Shown piece by piece: positions 1 through 5,036 of a stretch of DNA of 5,036 nucleotides (its first letter is position 1; the number at the start of each line of letters is the position of its first letter). Source of the stretch: JACVRX01 sp035697245 (GTDB lineage Bacteria > Actinomycetota > Actinomycetes > Jiangellales > Jiangellaceae); contig DASSDH010000066.1 of assembly GCA_035697245.1 (NCBI GenBank), forward strand, positions 1-5,036, in the 5' to 3' direction. Made by a program: the position numbers and the translations under genes. The notes below the pieces were generated by a model, which worked only from the letters and a program-made list of their open reading frames with translations, ran no database searches and was not told the origin of the DNA.

Positions 1-109
1 TGACGAGTTGACCACGTGAGGTTGAGCTTCGCCACCGCCGCGACCAGGATCAGGGCGGCGAGCACCAGGCCAGAGTGCTGCGGGCCTTGGCCGTCGTCGG
101 TTCAGCCAT
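1..109 (-). CDS. Partial membrane protein, possibly an MFS transporter N-terminus; reading frame appears disrupted
   Basis: An ATG at 109-107 overlaps the end of zwf by eight bases (ATGGCTGA, sharing the zwf TGA), a layout typical of translational coupling. Its own frame gives MAEPTTAKARS and stops after 19 codons at 52-50. A different frame (codons from 71 down to the window edge) reads GLVLAALILVAAVAKLNL, a convincing hydrophobic helix like the first membrane segment of major facilitator superfamily drug exporters. At the left edge the frame seems to shift again: one more shift gives Val-Val-Asn after LNL, as in the LNLxVVNVALP start of such transporters. Read this way, the gene has two apparent one-base losses within about 110 bases, so it is either decaying or contains sequence errors. 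A simpler alternative is a start at the GTG at 65-63, which keeps the hydrophobic frame open but has no good ribosome binding site. The transporter call comes from a short stretch recalled from memory and is tentative. Confidence 0.35.
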
Positions 110-1505
110 CAGTCCACGGCGCCCGCCATCCGCCGCAGTCGGCGGTCAGCGCGTCTGCCTCAGCCGGGCCCCATGATCCCGGGGCGTAGCTGTGGACCGG
201 GGGCGGCGCGTCGAGCAGCGGCTGCATGATCCGCCAGGTCTCCTCGACCCCGTCCTGTCGGGCGAACCGCGTGCTGTTGCCCATCATCGCGGCGTGCAAC
301 AACACCTCGTACGGCGTCGCGCCCTCCCCGCCTTCGGCCGCGAACTCCATGTCGAGCTCGATGGGCGCAATGGCGCCGACGTCGGCGCGTCTGGCGTTGA
401 CGACGATCCTGACTCCCGTGGACGGATCAAGCTTGACGACCAGTTGGTTGAACTCAGCTTGCCCGGCTACCCCGAAGCCCAGCCGAGGTGGCCGCTTGAA
501 TACGAGCCTGAGTTCGGTCTGGGTCACCGGGAGACGCTTTCCGGTGCGGATGAAGAAGGGGACGCCGGCCCAGCGCCAGTTCTCGATCTCGAGGCGAAGA
601 GCTGCGTACGTCTCGGTCGTCGACCCCTGCGCGACACCAGCGATGCCGAGATAACCGTCGTACTGGCCGCGCACGTAGTGGGCCGGGTCGGCCTCGATGA
701 CCGAGTGGAAGAGCGCCACCTGGGCTTCCTTGATCGTCCCCGGGTCCCCTCGAGACGGTGGCTCCATCGCGGCAGCGGCGACAACCTGCATCAGGTGGTT
801 GACCACAACGTCCCGCAGCGCACCCACCGGGTCATAGAAATGACCACGGTCCTCAACCCCGAAGCTCTCCGCCATCGTGATCAGGACACAATCCAAATAG
901 TTGCGGGTCCAAAGGGGCTCAAAGATTGCGTTGGCGAACCGCAGCTGCAGGATCTCCTCGAGGCCCATCTTCCCCAGGTAATGGTCGATCCGGTACAGCT
1001 GGGACTCGTCGATGTACTCGTGCAGCTCTTCCGCCAGAGCGTGCGCCGAAGCGAGGTCGTGGCCGAACGGCTTCTCCACCACCACCCGGGAACCTTCCGT
1101 CAGGCCAGCATCGGCCAGCCGCTTGACGACGGTGCCGAACAGGAACGGCGGGATCTCGAGATAGAAGACGGGAACATTCGCGCCCTTGATGGCCTGGCCG
1201 ACTCGTGCATAGGTGGCGGCGTCGGTGAAGTCGCCGCTCACGTAGGACAAGCGGGCCGCGAAGCGGTCGAAGACGGCGGGGTCGAGCTGCTCGCCGGTGC
1301 CTACGATTGACTCACGGGCGCGCTGGACGAGCTGCTCCACGGTCCAGTCGTCAACGGCGACGCCCACGATCGGGCACTGCAGCAGTCCGCGAGCTTCGAG
1401 CCGATACAGCGATCGGAAGGTCATCACCTTGGCCAGGTCGCCGGTGATCCCAAAGATCACGAACACGTCAGCGGGTGATTCGTTCTTTTCAGCTCTCGTC
1501 GTCAT
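102..1505 (-). CDS. zwf: Glucose-6-phosphate dehydrogenase (Zwf1-like)
   Basis: This cytoplasmic enzyme oxidises glucose 6-phosphate to 6-phosphogluconolactone with NAD(P)+, the first step of the oxidative pentose phosphate pathway. From the ATG at 1505 it has 467 residues, normal for the family. The N-terminal Rossmann domain carries the GxTGDLA dinucleotide motif (residues 19-25). EKPFGHD is at 144-150, the signature RIDHYLGK at 172-179, the catalytic His at about 237 in VNHLMQ, and RTGK at 320-323. In overall sequence, including FGITGDLA and the WGP near the end, it resembles M. tuberculosis Zwf1 (Rv1121) as I remember it. I prefer the start at 1505 because GAGGACGGAG lies just upstream with an eight-base gap; a start at 1532 would add nine residues and has no comparable site. 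The usual partners tal, opcA and pgl are not in view. Several cofactor and substrate positions look unusual (see findings). Confidence 0.96.
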   Translation of the reverse strand: MTTRAEKNESPADVFVIFGITGDLAKVMTFRSLYRLEARGLLQCPIVGVAVDDWTVEQLVQRARESIVGTGEQLDPAVFDRFAARLSYVSGDFTDAATYARVGQAIKGANVPVFYLEIPPFLFGTVVKRLADAGLTEGSRVVVEKPFGHDLASAHALAEELHEYIDESQLYRIDHYLGKMGLEEILQLRFANAIFEPLWTRNYLDCVLITMAESFGVEDRGHFYDPVGALRDVVVNHLMQVVAAAAMEPPSRGDPGTIKEAQVALFHSVIEADPAHYVRGQYDGYLGIAGVAQGSTTETYAALRLEIENWRWAGVPFFIRTGKRLPVTQTELRLVFKRPPRLGFGVAGQAEFNQLVVKLDPSTGVRIVVNARRADVGAIAPIELDMEFAAEGGEGATPYEVLLHAAMMGNSTRFARQDGVEETWRIMQPLLDAPPPVHSYAPGSWGPAEADALTADCGGWRAPWTDG

Positions 1506-1513
1506 GTTCTGAT

Positions 1514-1523
1514 CTCCGTCCTC
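1514..1523 (-). promoter_or_regulatory. Ribosome binding site that sets the zwf start
   Basis: On the minus strand this reads GAGGACGGAG. It ends eight bases before the ATG at 1505-1503. The GGAG core complements the 3' end of 16S rRNA and favours this ATG over the in-frame ATG at 1532, which lies upstream of the site. Confidence 0.6.
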
Positions 1524-1605
1524 GTTGGCCATCCCGAGTATCGGTCAGCTCGTGGGCGTGCGCCTCATCCGTTGCGGGTAGTAGGGATTCAGCTGATCGC
1601 CAGCC

Positions 1606-1623
1606 CGCCATGCGCCCGTGGCG
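1606..1623 (-). other. Short inverted repeat just after the hydrolase stop
   Basis: CGCCA and TGGCG pair across an eight-base loop, beginning three bases past the TAA of the hydrolase gene. The stem has five pairs and no T-run follows, so it is a weak terminator candidate at best. It lies in the 120-base gap between the hydrolase stop and the zwf ATG, where I see no other gene and no clear promoter. Whether zwf is read through from the hydrolase gene or has its own promoter cannot be decided here. Confidence 0.2.
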
Positions 1624-1625
1624 CG

Positions 1626-3332
1626 TTAGTCGTCGCCTGCTGTGACGATCTGGCGAAGCTCTGTGGCTCGTTCGGCATTCCATCCGGGCGGTTCCAGCAC
1701 CGTCGCCCAGCCGTCGACGTGGTCGCCGCTGTAGTTGTGCCCGTGCCCACTCGGCGCCCCAAGGGCGATCGGAAGGTCAGCAGTGACCTGCCAAAAGGTG
1801 ATGAACGGGATCCACACCATCGCGTCGAGAACATCGTCGCCGGCGGGTTCCTCCAACCAGTCTGGACGGGTCAGCAAGAGGGCTGGACTCCACCAGACGA
1901 CGGGATCGGAGGGGTGTATGAGGTAGAGGACGCGGGTTCGGTTCCATGGCTGTGATGCCGGTGCGATCTCTCGGCCAGGGCGGGCAGCGAACCGGACCGT
2001 GCGGCCGTTGTGGAAGATCGGTTCGATCTCCGGGCTACCGTCGTCCCGGTCGTCGGCAAATTCCCGGTAGAGGGTGTTGAAGTTCGGCGGCCCCGCGAAC
2101 AACGCCCCATCGACCCGGCTGGCCATGTCGTATTCCCCGCTGAACGCCGTCTCTCCACCGAACGATCCGAGACTCTCCCCGAACACCAGCAGCCGCGGCC
2201 GGTCATCGGCCGGCAACGCCGACCACTGTTCGTATACGGCGTCAAAGAGTTCGCTACCGGCCTCGCGCGCCCGCTCCTGGTCGACCAGGTAGGACAGCCA
2301 CGACGGCAGATACGAGTATTGGATGGCCACGATCGCGGAGTCCCCCGCGGTGAGGTACTCGAACGCGCCGACCGAGTCGGGGAGGACCTGACCGCTGCCG
2401 GTTGTCGTGACCACCAGAAGGTTGGAGCGGTCGAAGCCGCCCGCCCGCTCCAGGTCGCGCACGGCGAGCTCAGCTCGCTCTCCGGCGTCCTCCGCCGAGA
2501 CCGTTCCCGCGAAGATCCGGATCGGCTCGATCGCCCCGGTGCCGGTGAACGCTCCGATCTCCTCCACCGACGGTCCGCCGGCAGTGAAGGCCTGTCCTTG
2601 CCGCCCCAAGCTCTCCCACGGCACCAGAGATCCGGGCCCGCCGGAGCGCAACCCGGACGTCGGCTCTTGTACTCCGTCCTCTGTGGTGTCGTTACGGACG
2701 GCGAACGCCTGGTCGGCTGCCCACACCAGGCCGTCCACGAGAACCCCACTGATGAAGAGCCAGGCACCCAAGGTGACCACGATCATGCTCAGCGCCCGCG
2801 CCGGCCGCGGCCCGATCCACCGGCCGAGCAGCGCGGTCACACGCCGATATACGGCCCGCAGCCCTCGGCCACCGGCGATGACGAGCACGAAAACGAGCGC
2901 TGCGGTGAGAGGAAGGAGCACGAACGAAGGGCCCTGGCTTGGCAGGCCCATCAGGTCCCGTAGTTGCCCCTGCCACCATTGTCCCAGTGCGACCCATACC
3001 ACGAGCGCGATCGGCGCGATGAGCGCGAATGCCCGCCACGCTTTCCGGCGCGGCTCCCTCACCTGACGGTTGGCGAACTCGCGCCACACCCATGCTCCGA
3101 CGACTCCCAGCCCGTACCCGATCGCTGCGCTGATGCCGGTAACCAACCCCTGGAACAACGCGGCCCGCGGCAGCAGCGACGGCGTGAACGACAGGCACGC
3201 AAACAGCAATGCGGCACACGAACCCGGCAGTGTGTACGTCAGCCACCGACGCCACCGCTTGGGCGCCGACGACGTTGCATCCCACTCAACTGCGAGCTCG
3301 CTTGGCGTCATCACATCGGACGGGGTCGTCAT
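1626..3332 (-). CDS. Membrane-anchored alpha/beta hydrolase (Abhydrolase_9 type), function unknown
   Basis: From the ATG at 3332 the protein has 568 residues in two parts. Residues about 36-205 hold five hydrophobic segments (near 36-55, 62-84, 101-119, 136-155 and 180-203), and arginine-rich stretches follow the second and fourth. The C-terminal half is a soluble alpha/beta-hydrolase domain with a nucleophile elbow GESLG at 385-389 (Ser387), a candidate acid at Asp476 in HPSDPVVWW, and a His-rich GHGHNY at 529-534 likely to supply the catalytic His. This architecture matches the actinobacterial family of an Abhydrolase_9 N-terminal domain plus Abhydrolase_9 (PF15420/PF10081, COG4425, from memory). 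An esterase or lipase-like activity at the membrane is inferred; I know no proven substrate. The frame stays open to 3569, but that extension runs antisense into gad, is arginine-rich and non-hydrophobic, and looks non-coding. The start at 3332 has GGGGGCGAGG directly before it; an in-frame ATG at 3311 has no such site. zwf follows 120 bases downstream. Confidence 0.88.
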   Translation of the reverse strand: MTTPSDVMTPSELAVEWDATSSAPKRWRRWLTYTLPGSCAALLFACLSFTPSLLPRAALFQGLVTGISAAIGYGLGVVGAWVWREFANRQVREPRRKAWRAFALIAPIALVVWVALGQWWQGQLRDLMGLPSQGPSFVLLPLTAALVFVLVIAGGRGLRAVYRRVTALLGRWIGPRPARALSMIVVTLGAWLFISGVLVDGLVWAADQAFAVRNDTTEDGVQEPTSGLRSGGPGSLVPWESLGRQGQAFTAGGPSVEEIGAFTGTGAIEPIRIFAGTVSAEDAGERAELAVRDLERAGGFDRSNLLVVTTTGSGQVLPDSVGAFEYLTAGDSAIVAIQYSYLPSWLSYLVDQERAREAGSELFDAVYEQWSALPADDRPRLLVFGESLGSFGGETAFSGEYDMASRVDGALFAGPPNFNTLYREFADDRDDGSPEIEPIFHNGRTVRFAARPGREIAPASQPWNRTRVLYLIHPSDPVVWWSPALLLTRPDWLEEPAGDDVLDAMVWIPFITFWQVTADLPIALGAPSGHGHNYSGDHVDGWATVLEPPGWNAERATELRQIVTAGDD

Positions 3333-3400
3333 CCTCGCCCCCAAGTCGTGCCGAGCTTCGCCTGCTCGCACAGTACCCGCCCGATATGGGCTGCGAGGTA

Positions 3401-3413
3401 ACCCGGTTCGGGT
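3401..3413. repeat. Inverted repeat at the centre of the divergent region, possible operator
   Basis: ACCCG-GTT-CGGGT is a perfect five-base inverted repeat with a three-base spacer. Its centre at 3407 is within three bases of the midpoint between the two divergent start codons. A site placed so could bind a dimeric regulator acting on both genes. The arms are short and GC-rich, so chance is a real alternative. Confidence 0.25.
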
Positions 3414-3471
3414 GATTGCAGACCTGCGATTGCCTGCTGCGATGGGTACACGGCTCACGCACCCGCGCGCC

Positions 3472-3478
3472 GAGGAGG
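3472..3478 (+). promoter_or_regulatory. Strong ribosome binding site of the glutamate decarboxylase gene
   Basis: GAGGAGG, a near-ideal Shine-Dalgarno sequence, ends eight bases before the ATG at 3487. It decides the start: the in-frame ATG at 3442 would add 15 residues and has no such site, and further upstream extension would run through the divergent promoter region into the hydrolase gene. Confidence 0.8.
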
Positions 3479-3486
3479 CACCCACG

Positions 3487-4875
3487 ATGGTCCTGAAGCA
3501 TCCAAAGGTGGCCAGCCGGCCATCGACACTGTCGGTCGACCCGCTGTTCACCACGGAAGGTGCGGCCATCCCGCGGCACCGGCTGCAGGAGTCGTCGATG
3601 GATCCCGACGTCGCCTACCAGATCATCCACGACGAGCTGATGCTCGACGGCAACGCCCGGACCAACCTCGCCACGTTCGTCAGCACCTGGATGGAGCCCC
3701 AGGCCGACAAGTTGATGGCCGAGTGCTTTGACAAGAACATGATCGACAAGGACGAGTACCCGCAGACCGCGGAGCTGGAGATGCGGTGCGTGGAGATCCT
3801 GGCCTGGCTCTGGAACGCCCCGGACAGCGAGCAGGCAACCGGGTGCTCCACGACCGGCTCGAGCGAGGCCGCGATGCTCGGGGGGCTTGCGCTCAAACGT
3901 CGCTGGCAGAAGCAGCGCACCGCCGACGGCAAACCCGCCGACAAGCCCAACCTGGTCATGGGCATCAACGTGCAGGTCTGCTGGGAGAAGTTCGCCAACT
4001 ACTGGGACGTGGAGATGCGCCTTGTCCCGATGGAGGGCGACCGTTACCACCTCTCCGCCGAAGAGGCCGTCAAGGTCTGCGATGAGAACACCATCGGGGT
4101 CGTCGCCATCCTGGGCTCGACCTTCGATGGCTCGTACGAGCCGATCGCGGAGATCTGCGCAGCGCTCGACGAATTCCAGGCCGAGACCGGAATTGATATA
4201 CCGGTGCACGTCGACGGGGCGTCCGGCGCGTTCATCGCACCGTTCCTCGACCGGGACTTGCAGTGGGACTTCCGGCTGCCCCGAGTGAGCTCGATCAACA
4301 CATCCGGCCACAAGTACGGGCTGGTTTACCCCGGCGTCGGCTGGATCGTCTGGCGCGATGCCGAGGCGCTGCCCGACGATCTGGTCTTCTGGGTGAACTA
4401 CCTCGGGGACAACATGCCCACCTTTGCGCTGAACTTCTCCCGGCCGGGCGCGCAGGTGGCCGCCCAGTACTACAACTTCCTCCGCCTCGGGATGGACGGT
4501 TATACGAAGGTGGAGGGTTATGCCCGAGACGTCGCGACTCGGCTGTCCGGGCAGATCGCCGAGCTGGAGCCCTTCGAGCTGATCACGCGGGGCGACGAGC
4601 TGCCGGTCTTCGCCTTCACCGTGAAGGACAAGATCGACAACTTCACCGTCTTTGACGTCTCCAACGCGTTGCGAGAGCGCGGCTGGCAACTCCCCGCATA
4701 CACGTTCCCGAAGAACCGGGATGATCTCGCGGCGCTGCGAGTCGTGGTCAGACGCGGGTTCAGTCACGATCTCGCCGACATGCTGCTCGCCGACATCAAG
4801 CGGCAACTGCCCCGGCTGGAGAAGCAGCGGGAACCGGTGCACGACAGCGACAGCGCGGCCGCGTTCCACCACTGA
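3487..4875 (+). CDS. gadB: Glutamate decarboxylase, PLP-dependent
   Basis: The enzyme removes the alpha-carboxyl group of L-glutamate, giving GABA and CO2 and consuming a proton. It acts in the cytosol in acid resistance or the GABA shunt. The 462-residue protein matches the 466 residues of E. coli GadB. Visible family landmarks include NLATF (60-64), the cofactor-phosphate segment TTGSSEAAMLGG (122-133), VQVCW with Gln163 expected to stack on the PLP ring, HVDGASG (241-247) with Asp243 for the pyridine nitrogen, and SGHKYG with the Schiff-base lysine at 276. Asp243 and Lys276 fall at the same numbers as in E. coli. FALNFSRPGAQVAAQYY (313-329) is also typical. The protein ends FHH, recalling the FKHT end of E. 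coli GadB, whose penultimate His closes the active site at neutral pH. No gadC-type antiporter or gadX/W-type regulator is in view. The symbol gadB is by homology; gadA-type copies cannot be told apart from sequence alone. Confidence 0.97.
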   Translation: MVLKHPKVASRPSTLSVDPLFTTEGAAIPRHRLQESSMDPDVAYQIIHDELMLDGNARTNLATFVSTWMEPQADKLMAECFDKNMIDKDEYPQTAELEMRCVEILAWLWNAPDSEQATGCSTTGSSEAAMLGGLALKRRWQKQRTADGKPADKPNLVMGINVQVCWEKFANYWDVEMRLVPMEGDRYHLSAEEAVKVCDENTIGVVAILGSTFDGSYEPIAEICAALDEFQAETGIDIPVHVDGASGAFIAPFLDRDLQWDFRLPRVSSINTSGHKYGLVYPGVGWIVWRDAEALPDDLVFWVNYLGDNMPTFALNFSRPGAQVAAQYYNFLRLGMDGYTKVEGYARDVATRLSGQIAELEPFELITRGDELPVFAFTVKDKIDNFTVFDVSNALRERGWQLPAYTFPKNRDDLAALRVVVRRGFSHDLADMLLADIKRQLPRLEKQREPVHDSDSAAAFHH

Positions 4876-4885
4876 CGGCGCGGTG

Positions 4886-5036
4886 ATGTCCGGGACCACG
4901 TACCCGAGTGCTCCGCGGGGCTGGAAGCCGGTCGAAAGCAAGTCGATTGGCCCGTTCACGACTCATGTCACCTTCCAGCGGGAGGACGGCAGCACCGTCA
5001 CGTGGTCTTCGCGCAGCCATCGCAAGCACGCGTCTC
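4886..5036 (+). CDS. 5' part of an unidentified protein, probably co-transcribed with gad
   Basis: An open frame starts at ATG 4886 (or the adjacent in-frame GTG at 4883) and runs 50 codons off the window end. The start is only 10 bases after the gad TGA, and there is no clear Shine-Dalgarno sequence, so translation is probably coupled to gad. Third positions are mostly G or C, as in a real gene here. The segment IGPFTTHVTFQREDGSTVTW (21-40) looks like a folded beta-hairpin region (alternating hydrophobics, an EDGS turn), followed by a basic stretch, SSRSHRKH (41-48). No signal peptide or membrane segment appears in this part. I have a vague impression of actinobacterial proteins in which such a basic stretch precedes membrane helices, but cannot support a family. 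Placement suggests a role linked to glutamate or GABA metabolism or the same stress; this is inference only. Confidence 0.7.
   Translation, partial: MSGTTYPSAPRGWKPVESKSIGPFTTHVTFQREDGSTVTWSSRSHRKHAS

Larger units (their letters stand above)
3333..3486. promoter_or_regulatory. Divergent control region between the hydrolase gene and gad
   Basis: These 154 bases separate two start codons facing away from each other, so they should hold at least two promoters. No small gene is evident. GGGTAC occurs once on each strand: at 3444-3449 (plus, 37 bases before the gad ATG) and 3378-3373 (minus, 40 bases before the hydrolase ATG). GGGTAC resembles the -10 element of SigB/SigF-type stress promoters in actinobacteria, but I find no matching GTTT-like -35 at 14-16 bases on either side. 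On the minus strand TACTGT at 3375-3370 could instead serve as an ordinary -10 box. CTGCGA occurs three times on the plus strand (3391, 3424, 3437), and a small palindrome lies near the centre. The existence of promoters here is inferred from gene layout; their exact positions are uncertain. Confidence 0.45.

Noticed and set aside
192..1310. 372-codon open frame on the plus strand, opposite zwf
   Set aside because: It is antisense to a clearly real gene. Its product is arginine-, glycine- and aspartate-rich with no recognisable domain, as expected from the mirror frame of GC-rich coding DNA.
1586..1598. Near-palindrome GATTCAGCTGATC between the hydrolase gene and zwf
   Set aside because: It is symmetric only if one base is bulged, and no promoter element beside it supports an operator.
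2010..2963. 317-codon open frame on the plus strand, opposite the hydrolase gene
   Set aside because: Low-complexity, charge-rich translation with no domain or ribosome binding site. The opposite strand encodes a protein with clear membrane segments and a hydrolase motif.
3401..3413. Possible tRNA T-arm (GGTTCG within a small stem)
   Set aside because: No acceptor stem, anticodon arm or D-arm can be formed around it; it is only a short inverted repeat.
3070..3486. N-terminal extension of glutamate decarboxylase
   Set aside because: The extension is antisense to the hydrolase gene and crosses its promoter. The strong GAGGAGG site and the family length both support the start at 3487.
3333..3569. 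N-terminal extension of the hydrolase up to 3569
   Set aside because: It would overlap the gad start and all of the control region. Its 79 residues lack hydrophobic or family character, and the start at 3332 has a purine-rich site before it.
3286..4959. 557-codon open frame on the minus strand, opposite gad
   Set aside because: It covers the whole decarboxylase gene and the divergent promoter region. Its translation is a low-complexity Val/Gly/Asp/Arg/Leu mix without family features.
4796..5029. 77-codon minus-strand frame at the right edge
   Set aside because: It is antisense to the end of gad and to the better-supported plus-strand frame at 4886, and is rich in Arg, Pro and Ala with no recognisable features.

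Overview
The window is GC-rich, dense protein-coding DNA. Protein character and codon choice point to a high-GC Gram-positive bacterium (Actinomycetota). The glucose-6-phosphate dehydrogenase resembles, from memory, the Zwf1 type of Mycobacterium tuberculosis, the membrane hydrolase belongs to a family I know mainly from actinobacteria, and third codon positions are almost always G or C. I cannot name the genus. I see no rRNA, tRNA, CRISPR array, insertion sequence or phage gene.

Layout. Two gene groups diverge from a 154-base intergenic region (3333-3486). Leftward on the minus strand are a 568-residue membrane-anchored alpha/beta hydrolase of unknown function (1626-3332), then zwf (102-1505). 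Overlapping the zwf stop is the beginning of a further gene (1-109) that looks like the N-terminus of a membrane transporter but is not in one clean reading frame. Rightward on the plus strand are a complete glutamate decarboxylase (3487-4875) and, 10 bases after its stop, the first 50 codons of an unidentified protein that runs off the window (4886-5036).

Function. Glutamate decarboxylase turns glutamate into GABA and CO2 and consumes a proton. Glucose-6-phosphate dehydrogenase opens the oxidative pentose phosphate pathway and supplies reducing power. Both fit acid, redox or general stress metabolism, but the sequence does not show that they work together. No glutamate/GABA antiporter, GABA transaminase, or opcA/tal/pgl/gnd partner of zwf is visible.

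Nothing here is clearly a new biological system. The points most worth a second look are: apparent changes at cofactor and substrate positions in the zwf product; the decarboxylase C-terminus ending Phe-His-His, like the autoinhibitory tail of E. coli GadB; the symmetric divergent control region; the unknown gene probably coupled to gad; and the apparently frameshifted gene at the left edge.
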